Shown here piece after piece: positions 8,789 through 17,719 of a stretch of 64,000 bases of DNA. Each line of letters opens with the position of its first letter. The first letter of the stretch is position 1. The stretch is from Allobosea sp. (GTDB lineage Bacteria; Pseudomonadota; Alphaproteobacteria; Rhizobiales; Kaistiaceae), in NCBI GenBank assembly GCA_017307955.1, contig JAFKFV010000015.1, positions 62,001 through 126,000 on the forward strand, in the 5' to 3' direction. Under the pieces are notes generated by a model. That model was not told where the DNA came from, made no database searches, and saw only the letters and a list, made by a program, of their open reading frames with translations. A program made the position numbers and the translations under genes.

Positions 8789-9685
8789 GTGACCAAAGCA
8801 TTCCGCGGGACCTACACCGTCATGATCACGCCGTTCGACGCCGAGGGCGGCGTCGATCTCGCGGCCACGGCGGATTTCACCGAGTGGCAGATCACCGAGG
8901 GCATCCATGGTCTGGTGCCGCTCGGCTCGACCGGCGAATTCCTGTCGCTCACCGATGACGAGAAGGCCGCCGTCGCCGAGACGGTGATCCGCAAGGCCGC
9001 CGGCCGCGTGCCGGTGCTGATCGGGACTGGCGCTGAATCGACCGACGACGTCATCCGCTATTCGCGCCAGGCCGAACAGCTCGGCGCCGATGGCGTTATG
9101 ATCATCCCGCCCTTCTACTCGACGCCGACCGAGGACGAGCTCTTCGAGCACTACCGGCGCATCGGCGAGGCGATCGCTCTGCCGATCATGATCTACAACA
9201 ATCCCGCGACGGCAAATGTAGATTTAACCCCAAGAATTGTTGAACGTTTGTCGCGTATCGACAATGTCCGCTACATCAAGGAATCGACCATGGATGTGAC
9301 GCGCATCCGCGACATCCTCGATTTCTGCGGCGACCGGATGACCGTCTTCGGCGGCATCATGGGCTTCGAATCCTTCCTCGAAGGGGCGGAGGGCTGGGTG
9401 GCGGTCGGCTCCAACATCATGCCGCGCGAGATGGCCGAGCTGTTCTCGCTATGGGCAGACAGGCGCGATTTCGATGGCGCCAAGGCGCTTTACCATCGCG
9501 TGCTGCCGGTCATCCGCCTCGTCGCCGGCCACCGCTACGTCTCCGGCTCCAAGGCTGCCCTCGCCATGATGGGCCGTCCTGTCGGCGGTCCCCGCCCGCC
9601 GCGCCTGCCCCTGCCAGAGGCCGAACTCCCCTCCGTCGCCGAGGCGCTGACCCGCGCCGGCGTGGTCCTCGACAAGGCAGCCTGA
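8789..9685 (+). CDS. DapA/N-acetylneuraminate lyase family aldolase or dehydratase
   Basis: A class I lyase of 298 residues with the Schiff-base lysine K164 (YIKES), the conserved tyrosine Y136 (IYNNP) and the GSTGEF turn that binds the pyruvoyl or keto-acid part. It starts with GTG right after the previous stop. True DapA is unlikely in this setting; relatives next to HcnABC-type dehydrogenases include the pyrroline-4-hydroxy-2-carboxylate deaminase of hydroxyproline breakdown, so a keto-acid-forming catabolic role is plausible. Codons for residues about 142-154 (positions 9212-9250) are strikingly AT-rich, with TTA, AGA, GTA and ATT, unlike the rest of the gene. The segment ends in GGPRPPRLPLP near the C-terminus, which is also proline rich. 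Confidence 0.88.
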   Translation: MTKAFRGTYTVMITPFDAEGGVDLAATADFTEWQITEGIHGLVPLGSTGEFLSLTDDEKAAVAETVIRKAAGRVPVLIGTGAESTDDVIRYSRQAEQLGADGVMIIPPFYSTPTEDELFEHYRRIGEAIALPIMIYNNPATANVDLTPRIVERLSRIDNVRYIKESTMDVTRIRDILDFCGDRMTVFGGIMGFESFLEGAEGWVAVGSNIMPREMAELFSLWADRRDFDGAKALYHRVLPVIRLVAGHRYVSGSKAALAMMGRPVGGPRPPRLPLPEAELPSVAEALTRAGVVLDKAA

Positions 9686-9687
9686 CC

Positions 9688-12645
9688 TTGGGCGAAGAGC
9701 CGACCGGAGGCGCCCGAAGGCTCGGCGGCGGTACCGCCGAACCCGCCGGCGAGGAGATAGCCTTCGCCTTCGAAGGCCGCACGGTGCATGGACGAGCGGG
9801 CGAAAGCCTCGCCGCTAGCCTCACCGCCGCCGGTCTCATGGGCCTGCGCCAGGCCGGCCCGGACGAGCAGCGCGGCGTCTTCTGCGGCATGGGCGTCTGC
9901 CAGGAATGCCTCGTCCAGATCGAGGGTTTCGGCGGCCAGCGCGCCTGCATGGTCAAGACCGAGCCCGGCATGAGCGTCTATCGCCACGACCCGGCGCTCG
10001 CGACGCTGCGCCCGCTCGGCAGCCGCCCGGCCGGCGCGCCCGAGATCGAGACGGTCGAAGTCGCGATCATCGGCGCCGGTCCGGCCGGCCTTTCGGCGGC
10101 GAAATTCCTCGCGGAAGGCGGCCTGAAGCCGGTGGTGATCGACGAGCGCCCGCTGCCGGGCGGCCAGTATTTCAAGCCGCTTGCGCCCTCGCAGCGCTTC
10201 TTGCCCCATGGCGAGGACGAGCAGTTCGCGGCCGGCCGGCGGCTGGTCGAGGCGACAGTGGCCGCCGGCGCCGACATCCGCTCCGGCGAGGCCGTCTGGC
10301 ATGCGAGCGCCGACGCGGACGGTGTCGAACTCGGCATCCACGCGTCGGGCCGTGCCTATGTGCTCCGGGCCCGCTTCGTCATTCTCGCTGCCGGCGCCTA
10401 TGAGCGGCCCTGGCCGATCCCGGGCTGGACGCTGCCCGGCGTGATGACGACCGGCGCCGCGCAGACGCTGGCGCGCAGCTATCGCGTCGCGCCCGGCACC
10501 CGCGTTCTCGTCGCCGGAAACGGCCCTCTTAACTGGCAGGTCGCGCTCGAGATTGCGGCCGGCGGTGGCAAGGTCGTCGGCATCCTCGAAAGCGCGACGC
10601 CAAGCCGAGCCGCCAACGCTCCGGCCTTTCTCGGCATGCTCACAGCTGATCGAAAGCTGGCTCTGCGCGGTCTCTCAATCCGCCGCAAGCTCGATCGCGC
10701 CGGCATCCCGATCCATGAGGGCACCCGCCTCGTCGCGGTCACCGGCAGCGGCAAGGCCGAGCGGGCCATCGCCGCCGGTCAGGACGGGAAGGAATCCGCC
10801 TTCGATGTCGACGCCGTCTGCCTCGGCTATGGTTTCCTGCCCTCGACCGCCCTCCTCCGCATGCTCGGCTGCCCGGTCGAAGTCGATCCGGCCACCGGCT
10901 TTGCGCGCCCGCTGATCGGCGAGGACGGCCGCGCCGGTCCGGGTCCCGTCTTCGTCGCCGGCGATGCCTCGGGAATCGGCGGCAGCGTCGTCGCCGCGAA
11001 TGGCGGCATCATCGCCGCCGCTGCCGTGCTTGATACGCTCGGCCGATCGAACGGGAAGGCCGTTCGCATGGCCCGCGCAGCGCAAGGCCGGCGAACGCGG
11101 GCGCGACGCTTCCAGCGCCATCTCTGGCAGCTTTTCGCCGACCGGCTGCCGCCACTGGCAATCGCCGACGAGACGCCGGTCTGCCGCTGCGAGAACGTGA
11201 CGGCCGGCGCCATCCGTGCGCTGCGCGACGAGGGCGTCCGCGATCTCGGCAGCCTGAAGCGGCGGACGCGGCTCGGCATGGGCGGCTGCCAGGGCCGCTA
11301 CTGCGCCGGCGAGGCGCTGAAGATCCTGCGCGGCGGCGATCTCGCCGCGGCGGTGCCGGCCAATCTCTTCGCGCCGCAGGCGCCGGAAAAGCCAGTTCCG
11401 GCGATCCTGCTCGAAAGCGAGAAGGCGGAATGGGGCGGCCATCGCGAGGTCGAGACACGCCCGCACCCGCCGCATCTGCCGCCGCCCGATCCGCTGCCGG
11501 CGACGACGGACCTTCTCGTCATCGGCGCCGGCGTCATCGGCACATCCACCGCGATGTTCGCGGCGGGCGCCGGGATCGAGACGGTGGTGATCGATCGCGC
11601 GGCGCCCAACAGCCAGGCCTCGGGCGGCAATGCCGGCAGCCTGCATGTGCAGCTGCTCTCATGGGATTTCGGCCGCAAGGCCATGGCGGGCGGCAGCCCG
11701 GCGCTCAACACGATCCCGCTGCAGCGGGACGCGGTGCAGCTCTGGAAACAGCTGGAACGCGAGCTCGGCGGCGACTTCGAGATCACCACCACCGGCGGCC
11801 TTATGGTCGCGGAGAACGAGGAGCAGACCGCCTTCCTGCGCGACAAGGCCGAAGCCGAGCGCAGCATGGGCATTCCGGTCGAGGTCATCACGCGGGACGA
11901 AATCTTCGCGTTGGCGCCCCATATCGCCGAGCGCATGGTCGTCGCGGCCTATTGCCCGGACGAAGGCAAGATCAATCCCATGAAGGCGACGCCGGCGCTG
12001 GTCGCCGAAGCGCAGCGCCGCGGTGCCCGTTTCGCCGCCGGACACAATGTCATCGGCATCCGCGCCGAGGCGGACGGCTACGAGGTGATGACAAGCGCCG
12101 CGACGATCCGCGCCCGCCGCGTCGTCATCGCCGCCGGCGGGTGGTCGCGCCATATCGGCCGCATGGTCGGCGTCGAACTTCCGATCTCCGGCGCGCCGCT
12201 GCAGATGCTGGTGACCGAGCCGACGCGGCCGATCCTCAAGCAGCTCGTCGCCCATGCCGACCGCCATCTCACCATGAAGCAGGCGACCAACGGCAACCTC
12301 ATCATCGGCGGCGCCTGGACGGCGGGCACCGATGCGGCGACCGGTTATGCCAAGGTTCTGCGTCCCAGCATCGAGGGCAATCTCTGGGTGGCCGAGCGGA
12401 CGGTGCCGGCCCTGGCCGGTCTGCATTTGCTGCGAAGCTGGGCAGCCATGAACGTCAATATCGACGGTGCGCCGCTGCTTGGCGCCATACCCGGCATGCC
12501 CGGCCTGTTCGTCGCCGCCTCGGCCAATGGCTACACGCTCGGCCCGCTGCTCGGGCAGCTGACCGCCGACTGCGTCGCTGGCCGCAAGCCGTCGCATGCG
12601 CTGGAAGGCTTCACGCTGACCCGTTTCGGAACCGCGTCCGCGTGA
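9688..12645 (+). CDS. Single-chain fusion of HcnA-HcnB-HcnC-type (opine/D-hydroxyproline dehydrogenase-like) oxidoreductase
   Basis: A protein of about 985 residues joining domains that are usually three separate subunits. Residues about 25-105 are a plant-type [2Fe-2S] domain (C66, C71, C74, C87; CGMGVCQECLV) like HcnA/LhpE. Residues about 120-480 are an FAD/NAD(P)-type oxidoreductase (AIIGAGPAGLSAAKFLAE) like HcnB. It is followed by a BFD-like [2Fe-2S] domain (C499, C501, C534, C539). Residues about 605-985 are a D-amino-acid-oxidase-type FAD domain (VIGAGVIGTSTAMF) like HcnC. Relatives oxidise glycine to cyanide, opines, or cis-4-hydroxy-D-proline. Upstream in-frame codons belong to the DapA gene shadow; TTG 9688, three bases after the DapA stop, is the likely start. 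A DapA-family neighbour favours amino- or imino-acid catabolism; the true substrate is unknown. Confidence 0.9.
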   Translation: MGEEPTGGARRLGGGTAEPAGEEIAFAFEGRTVHGRAGESLAASLTAAGLMGLRQAGPDEQRGVFCGMGVCQECLVQIEGFGGQRACMVKTEPGMSVYRHDPALATLRPLGSRPAGAPEIETVEVAIIGAGPAGLSAAKFLAEGGLKPVVIDERPLPGGQYFKPLAPSQRFLPHGEDEQFAAGRRLVEATVAAGADIRSGEAVWHASADADGVELGIHASGRAYVLRARFVILAAGAYERPWPIPGWTLPGVMTTGAAQTLARSYRVAPGTRVLVAGNGPLNWQVALEIAAGGGKVVGILESATPSRAANAPAFLGMLTADRKLALRGLSIRRKLDRAGIPIHEGTRLVAVTGSGKAERAIAAGQDGKESAFDVDAVCLGYGFLPSTALLRMLGCPVEVDPATGFARPLIGEDGRAGPGPVFVAGDASGIGGSVVAANGGIIAAAAVLDTLGRSNGKAVRMARAAQGRRTRARRFQRHLWQLFADRLPPLAIADETPVCRCENVTAGAIRALRDEGVRDLGSLKRRTRLGMGGCQGRYCAGEALKILRGGDLAAAVPANLFAPQAPEKPVPAILLESEKAEWGGHREVETRPHPPHLPPPDPLPATTDLLVIGAGVIGTSTAMFAAGAGIETVVIDRAAPNSQASGGNAGSLHVQLLSWDFGRKAMAGGSPALNTIPLQRDAVQLWKQLERELGGDFEITTTGGLMVAENEEQTAFLRDKAEAERSMGIPVEVITRDEIFALAPHIAERMVVAAYCPDEGKINPMKATPALVAEAQRRGARFAAGHNVIGIRAEADGYEVMTSAATIRARRVVIAAGGWSRHIGRMVGVELPISGAPLQMLVTEPTRPILKQLVAHADRHLTMKQATNGNLIIGGAWTAGTDAATGYAKVLRPSIEGNLWVAERTVPALAGLHLLRSWAAMNVNIDGAPLLGAIPGMPGLFVAASANGYTLGPLLGQLTADCVAGRKPSHALEGFTLTRFGTASA

Positions 12646-12648
12646 GGT

Positions 12649-13074
12649 TCACGCGGTAAGCGCCAGGACGATCTCGCGCCGGTGTGGACGGTCGCGATGC
12701 TCGAAGAGATAGAGGCCCTGCCAGCGCCCCAGCGCCAGCGCGCCGCGATGGACCGGAATACCGATCGATGTCTGGGTGAGCGCCGCCTTGATATGGGCCG
12801 GCATGTCGTCCGGCCCTTCGAGCCGGTGAACGAGATAGTCCATCGCGGGGTCCGTGGCCGGCGGCACGAGGCGCGCGAAGAAGGCCTGAAGATCCGCGAC
12901 GACGTCCGGATCGGCGTTTTCCTGGATCAGCAGCGAGGCGGAGGTGTGGCGCACGAAGACGGTGAGAAGGCCATCACCTACTCCTTCCGCCGCCACGAAA
13001 GCCTCGGCTTCGGCGGTGAACTCGTAGAGGCCCTGGCCCCGGGTTGCGAGCGTGATGGCGCGGATCGTGGTCAT
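12649..13074 (-). CDS. YjbQ family (UPF0047) protein
   Basis: A small protein of 141 residues with the family signature FVRHTSASLLIQENADPDV and the C-terminal GRWQGLYLFEHRDRPHRR block holding conserved His and Arg residues. E. coli YjbQ has been linked to a weak thiamine-phosphate synthase activity, but the true role of the family is unclear. The ATG gives the usual family length; the frame is open upstream but that part is not conserved. It converges with the fused oxidase gene (three bases between the stops) and is divergent from the second transporter operon. It may be a passenger with no link to the catabolic genes. Confidence 0.9.
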   Translation of the reverse strand: MTTIRAITLATRGQGLYEFTAEAEAFVAAEGVGDGLLTVFVRHTSASLLIQENADPDVVADLQAFFARLVPPATDPAMDYLVHRLEGPDDMPAHIKAALTQTSIGIPVHRGALALGRWQGLYLFEHRDRPHRREIVLALTA

Positions 13075-13175
13075 TCTTCCGGTTGTCCGCTTCTCGCGGA
13101 CGCTGTCAAGCACGGCCTTCCGGCACGCTTTGCGAGCACGCCCGAAAACCGGGCAGGCCTGCCCAGAGAAAAGCG

Positions 13176-13181
13176 TTGACA
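13176..13181 (+). promoter_or_regulatory. Candidate -35 box of the second transporter operon
   Basis: A consensus TTGACA lies about 64 bp upstream of the binding-protein start. A weak -10 (TAGCTT or similar) would fall near 13198-13203. The putative GntR operator then begins right at the expected transcription start, which is where a repressor would block the polymerase. The -10 match is poor, so confidence is moderate. Confidence 0.4.
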
Positions 13182-13206
13182 CCCCCCGGACTGATGTTAG
13201 CTTCGG

Positions 13207-13223
13207 ATACAGTCGGTATACCA
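13207..13223. promoter_or_regulatory. Putative GntR (FCD) operator, site 3
   Basis: ATACAGTCGGTATACCA includes ACAGTCGGTATAC, the exact reverse complement of the site before the M20 gene. GGTATACC (13215-13222) is a perfect 8-bp palindrome. The site lies between a consensus -35 box and the binding-protein start, a typical repressor position. It ties the second transporter to the same regulator as the M20 operon. Confidence 0.65.
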
Positions 13224-13244
13224 AAAGAATTCCGGAGGTCGTCG

Positions 13245-14816
13245 ATGCGTTCCCATATGCGGTTTGTGCCCGCTTTGATCGTGGCGCTTTCGGGCGTCTC
13301 CCTGCCGGCGCTGGTCCTGCCGGACCTCGCCTTCGCGGCGCCGAGCGGCACGCTCGTGATCGCCGAGAACGAAACGCCGGAGAATCTCGATCCGGCCAAC
13401 GCGACCAACTCGACGGTCGACCAGCTCCTGATCGGCGTCTATGACGCGCTGGTGCAGTTCAAGGCCGGCGCGACCGAGCCGACGCCGCAGCTCGCCAAGA
13501 GCTGGACCATCTCGGACGACGGCCTCACCTACACCTTCACGCTGCGCGACGACGTCGTCTTCCATGACGGCAGCAAGCTGACCGCCGCGGACGTCAAGTT
13601 CACCATCGACCGCCTGAAGGCGGCGAAGGCGAATGTGCTGAACGACCTTGCCCTGCTCTCGGGCGCCGAAGTCGTCGACGACCACACCGTCAAGCTGACG
13701 CTGTCCGCGCCGTTCGGCCCGTTCGTCTCCGCGCTGTCGCGCATCTACATCGTCAGCAAGGCCGCGGTCGAGCCGCATCTCGGCGACGACAATGGCCGCC
13801 AGTGGCTCGCCGTCAACGAGGCCGGCTCCGGTCCCTACACGATCACCTCCTACAAGCCGACCGAAGCCGTCACGCTGAAAGCCTTCGACAAATATTGGGG
13901 CGGCTGGGACGGCAACCATGTTGCCGAGGTCATCTTCCGCTATGTCTCGGAGCCGTCGACGCAGCTTTCGCTCCTGAAGAGCGGCGAGGTGCAGATCGCC
14001 CCCGACGTCACCGTCGAGGACAAGCTGGCGCTGAAGACGACGCCCGGCTTCACCGTCGATGTCGGCGCCGCGGCGACCCCGCTCTATTTCGACTTCAACA
14101 CCGCCAGCGCAGGGCCGATCGGCAACGTCAAGTTCCGCGAGATGCTGGCCAAGACCTTCGATCGCCAGCTGCATCTCGACCAGGTGCTGATGGGCCTTGG
14201 CACGCTGCCCGACGGGCCGCTGCCGCCGACATGGCCCGGCCATGAGAGCGGCACCGAATCCGCCTTCGATCTCGACGCCGCCAAGAAGATGGTCGACGAC
14301 AACGGCTGGGCCGGCACGACGCTGACGGTCCGCTATCTCCCGGCGATCCAGGAGGAGAAGAGCGCAGTCGAGCAGCTCCAGTCGAACCTCTCCGAGATCG
14401 GCATCACCCTCAACGCCGAAGGCATGACCTGGCCGGCGCAGGCGGCGACGCTGCAGAAGGTCGAGACGACCTCCGACATCAACATGATCTACTCCTTCCC
14501 GCTGTTCCCCGATCCGCATGCGGTGCTGAACTCATCGTTCAACAGCGCACTGACCGGCGCCAAGGGCGGCTACAACTGGGCGCAGTATTCCAACCCCGAG
14601 GTCGACGCCCTCCTGAACGAGGCCGCGAGTTCTTCGGACCAGGCGAAGCGCGCCGAGCTCTACAAGAAGGCGCAGCAGCTGATCGGCAAGGACTATCCGG
14701 TCATCACCGTGTCGTTCCCCGGCTCGGTCGTGGTGCTCAGCGACAAGGTGGAGGGCTACAAGTACAATGCCGCCCATCACCAGACCTTCAACTACATGGA
14801 TATCGGCCTGAAATAG
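13245..14816 (+). CDS. Exported solute-binding protein of second Dpp/Opp ABC transporter (SBP_bac_5 family)
   Basis: Periplasmic binding protein of 523 residues, first gene of a plus-strand operon for a complete Dpp/Opp-type importer. A signal peptide covers about the first 33 residues (hydrophobic core VPALIVALSGVSLPALVL, cleavage near AFAAP). The mature part has the family pattern NLDPANATNSTVDQLLIGVYDALVQ and YTFTLRDDVVFHDGSKLTAADVKFTIDR. ATG 13245 was chosen because GGAGG stands six bases upstream; the longer open frame runs back through the promoter. It is related in family but clearly different in sequence from the binding protein at 3465-5051, so the two importers probably take up different or overlapping members of a substrate group. 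Confidence 0.94.
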   Translation: MRSHMRFVPALIVALSGVSLPALVLPDLAFAAPSGTLVIAENETPENLDPANATNSTVDQLLIGVYDALVQFKAGATEPTPQLAKSWTISDDGLTYTFTLRDDVVFHDGSKLTAADVKFTIDRLKAAKANVLNDLALLSGAEVVDDHTVKLTLSAPFGPFVSALSRIYIVSKAAVEPHLGDDNGRQWLAVNEAGSGPYTITSYKPTEAVTLKAFDKYWGGWDGNHVAEVIFRYVSEPSTQLSLLKSGEVQIAPDVTVEDKLALKTTPGFTVDVGAAATPLYFDFNTASAGPIGNVKFREMLAKTFDRQLHLDQVLMGLGTLPDGPLPPTWPGHESGTESAFDLDAAKKMVDDNGWAGTTLTVRYLPAIQEEKSAVEQLQSNLSEIGITLNAEGMTWPAQAATLQKVETTSDINMIYSFPLFPDPHAVLNSSFNSALTGAKGGYNWAQYSNPEVDALLNEAASSSDQAKRAELYKKAQQLIGKDYPVITVSFPGSVVVLSDKVEGYKYNAAHHQTFNYMDIGLK

Positions 14817-14858
14817 GCCGGTATCCGCTGTCTGACGGTCGAGCGAAGGATCCCTCCA

Positions 14859-15866
14859 TTGCGCTATGTTGCCGAGCGGATCCTTTTCTCGATCCTTTCC
14901 CTCTGCGTCCTGCTCTTCATCACCTTCCTGCTCAGCCATGTGGTGGCCGGCGATCCGGCCATCGTGGCCGCGGGGCCGAATGCCGGTGCCGACAAGATCG
15001 CCGCCGTCCGGCTGGATATGGGGCTCGACCAGCCGATGCTGGTGCAGTTCTGGCGCTATTCGGCCGCCGTCTTCCAGGGCGATTTCGGCACCTCGTGGTT
15101 CACGCGCCAGCCCATCGCCGATGATCTGGTGCGCGAGCTCCCGCCCTCGCTGGAACTCGTCTTCATCGCAATGCTGATCAATCTCTCGATCTCGCTGCCG
15201 CTCGGGCTGCTGACGGCGCGCTATGCCGGCAGCCGCTTCGACGATCTCGTGCGCCTGCTGGTGCTCGCCGGTGCCGGCCTGCCGGTGTTCTGGCTGGCCA
15301 TCATCCTGCAGCAGGTCGTGGCGGGCGACTGGCAGCTGCTGCCGACTGCGGGCCGGCTCGGCTTCGAGAACCGCGAATTCGTCGGCGCGACGGGCTTCAC
15401 GCTGTTCGACAGCCTGGCGCAGGGCCGCTTCGACGTGTTCGCCGACGCGCTCGCCCATCTGGTTCTCCCGGCCTTCGCTCTGTCGCTCCTATTCACCGCC
15501 GTCGGCGTGCGCATCACCCGCACGGCGATGATCAGCGAATTCCGCAAGGACTATGTGGTGCTCGCCCGCGCCAAGGGCGCGAGCGAAGGCCGCATCATGG
15601 CCCGCCATGTCTTTGCCAATGGCGCGACGCCGGCCCTCACCGTGTTCGGCATGCAGTTCGGCTGGATGCTCGGGGCGACGGTGCTGGTCGAGGAGATCTT
15701 CGGCCGCCCCGGCATTGGCCGCTATGCGGTGAAGGCGGTAACCCAGTCCGACATCCATGCCGTGGTCGCGGTCGTCTTTGTGGTCGGTCTCGTTTTCCTG
15801 CTCGCCAATCTCGTCGTCGACATCACGCTCTTCCTCATCAATCCGCGCCGGCGGGTGAAGGCGTGA
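14859..15866 (+). CDS. ABC transporter permease (DppB type), second importer
   Basis: Membrane permease of 335 residues. It has an N-terminal helix, the SHVVAGDPAIVAAG motif and DMGLDQPMLVQFWRYSAAVFQGDFGTS, the usual DppB/OppB landmarks. The coupling loop reads YVVLARAKGASEGRIMARHVFANG, and the C-terminus has VLVEEIFGRPGIGRYA. The start is a TTG, eight bases after GAAGGA; no in-frame ATG stands nearby. The stop overlaps the next permease start (GTGA). Confidence 0.94.
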   Translation: MRYVAERILFSILSLCVLLFITFLLSHVVAGDPAIVAAGPNAGADKIAAVRLDMGLDQPMLVQFWRYSAAVFQGDFGTSWFTRQPIADDLVRELPPSLELVFIAMLINLSISLPLGLLTARYAGSRFDDLVRLLVLAGAGLPVFWLAIILQQVVAGDWQLLPTAGRLGFENREFVGATGFTLFDSLAQGRFDVFADALAHLVLPAFALSLLFTAVGVRITRTAMISEFRKDYVVLARAKGASEGRIMARHVFANGATPALTVFGMQFGWMLGATVLVEEIFGRPGIGRYAVKAVTQSDIHAVVAVVFVVGLVFLLANLVVDITLFLINPRRRVKA

Positions 15867-16702
15867 GCGTGTTCGCGAAGCTCTGGTCCTATCCGAAGAC
15901 CAATATCGAGCGCGTCGCGCTCGTGCTGGTGCTCGCCATCGTTCTCCTCGCGATCATCGGGCCGTTCATCGCCCCCTTCGATCCGCTCAAGATCGCCTTC
16001 CGCAGCAAGCTGCACGCCCCCTCGCTGGAGCATTGGCTGGGGACCGACGGTTCCGGCCGCGACGTCCTCTCGCGGCTTCTGCATGGCGCGCAGCTGACGC
16101 TGTCGGCGACCATGCTGGTCCTCGTCGTGGTGGTGGCGATCGGCTGCGCCATCGGCATCTTCTCGGCCTTCGTCGGCGGCGCGGTCGACAACATGCTGAT
16201 GCGGCTCACCGATATCTGGCTCGGCTTCCCGCCGCTCATCCTCGCGCTTGGCTTCGCCTCGGCGCTCGGCGCGAGCCTTTCCGCGGCCATCTGGGCGCTG
16301 ATCTTCTCGTGGTGGCCCAACTATGCCCGCCTGTCGCGCATGGTGACCTCGGACATCCTCTCGCAGAAATTCATCGCGAGCGCCGATGCGCTCGGCGTGC
16401 CGACCCACCGGAAGGTGTTCCACTACGTCATCCCGAACGCACTCGACGTCCTCGTCGTGCAGGTGGCGCTCGACGTCTCCGCCGTGATGCTGGCGATCTC
16501 GGGCCTCTCCTTCATCGGCGTCGGCGCGCAGATCCCGGCACCGGAATGGGGCGCCATGATCGCCGATGGCCGCTCCTATGTCGCCAATGGCTGGTGGATC
16601 GTGCTCGCGCCCGGTCTCGCCATCTTCCTCACTGCGGTCAGCTTCAACGTCGTCGGCGACATGCTGCGCCGCGAACTCGACCCCACGTCGCGGCGGCGCT
16701 GA
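15863..16702 (+). CDS. ABC transporter permease (DppC type), second importer
   Basis: Membrane permease of 279 residues starting with GTG, whose first bases overlap the stop of the DppB gene. The DppC hallmark HWLGTDGSGRDVLSRLLHGAQ is present, with the coupling loop around IASADALGVPTHRKVFHYVIPNA and the C-terminal SFIGVGAQIPAPEWG segment. It pairs with the permease just upstream to form the pore. Its stop overlaps the start of the first ATPase gene (TGATG). Confidence 0.94.
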   Translation: MSVFAKLWSYPKTNIERVALVLVLAIVLLAIIGPFIAPFDPLKIAFRSKLHAPSLEHWLGTDGSGRDVLSRLLHGAQLTLSATMLVLVVVVAIGCAIGIFSAFVGGAVDNMLMRLTDIWLGFPPLILALGFASALGASLSAAIWALIFSWWPNYARLSRMVTSDILSQKFIASADALGVPTHRKVFHYVIPNALDVLVVQVALDVSAVMLAISGLSFIGVGAQIPAPEWGAMIADGRSYVANGWWIVLAPGLAIFLTAVSFNVVGDMLRRELDPTSRRR

Positions 16703-17715
16703 TGACCGAGACCCTGTCTCCCGCCGTTCCCTCCACCGCGCAGTCCGAGGCGCCGCTGCTCGAGATCCGCGACGCGGCGGTGGCGCTGAAATCCGGCAAC
16801 CGCACCATGGTGTCCGGCGTCTCGCTGTCGGTCATGCCGCGCGAGGTGTTCGGCATCGTCGGCGAGTCGGGCTCCGGCAAGACGCTCCTGACGCGTACGC
16901 TGCTCGGCCTGCAGGACGACGCCTATGTCGCCGCCGGCAGCGTCCGCTTCGACGGCCGCGACATCCCCTCACAAGGCTATGCCGCGAGCGCGCGCAAGCT
17001 CCTCGGCCATTCGATCGGCTTCGTGCCGCAGGATCCTTTCTCCTCGCTCAATCCCTCGATGAAGATCGGCAAGCAGATCACCGAAGCGATCCATCTCGCC
17101 AAGGGTTGGCCGATGGGTGCGGAGAAGACGCGCGAGGCAGCGATCCGCCTGATGGGCGAAGTCGGCATTCCCGAACCAGCGCTCGCCTTCGACCAGTATC
17201 CCGACCAGTTCTCGGGCGGCATGCGCCAGCGCATCGTCTTCGCCATCGCGCTGTCGCAGGATCCGAAGCTGCTCGTCGCCGACGAGCCGACCACAGCCCT
17301 CGACGCCATCACGCAGCGGCGCGTCATCGAACTCATCCTCGACCGCAGCCGCAGCCATGGCCTCGCGGTCATCCTGATCAGCCACAATCTCGAACTGCTG
17401 CGCCAGAGCGTCGGCCGGATCGCGGTGCTCTATGGCGGCCAATTGCACACCATCGTCGATGCCGGCGATATCGGAACTCGGGTCGTGCATCCCTATGCCG
17501 AGGCGCTGTTCGCCTGCATCCCGACCCGCGAGAAGGAACTCGCCGATATCCGCTCGATCCCGGGCGAGCCGGTCGGCGCCGGCTTCGGGCTGACGGGCTG
17601 CGCCTTCTCGACCCGCTGCGCCCATGCGGAGCCCATCTGCCGCACCGCGCCGCTGCCGCTGAACGAGCGACTGGCGCCACGCTTCAGCGCCTGCATCCTC
17701 GGCCGGGGAGCCTGA
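16702..17715 (+). CDS. ABC transporter ATP-binding protein (DppD type), second importer
   Basis: ATPase of 337 residues with Walker A GESGSGKT, Q-loop FVPQDPFSSLNP, signature FSGGMRQR, Walker B LLVADEP and an H-loop that reads ISHNLELL. The C-terminal oligopeptide-ATPase domain is intact (HPYAEALFACIPT, then CAFSTRCAHAEPICR with its Cys residues). It thus shows what the broken gene at 591-1516 has lost. The longer open frame upstream is the shadow of the permease; ATG 16702 is placed by the TGATG overlap. Confidence 0.95.
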   Translation: MTETLSPAVPSTAQSEAPLLEIRDAAVALKSGNRTMVSGVSLSVMPREVFGIVGESGSGKTLLTRTLLGLQDDAYVAAGSVRFDGRDIPSQGYAASARKLLGHSIGFVPQDPFSSLNPSMKIGKQITEAIHLAKGWPMGAEKTREAAIRLMGEVGIPEPALAFDQYPDQFSGGMRQRIVFAIALSQDPKLLVADEPTTALDAITQRRVIELILDRSRSHGLAVILISHNLELLRQSVGRIAVLYGGQLHTIVDAGDIGTRVVHPYAEALFACIPTREKELADIRSIPGEPVGAGFGLTGCAFSTRCAHAEPICRTAPLPLNERLAPRFSACILGRGA

Positions 17716-17719
17716 CGCG

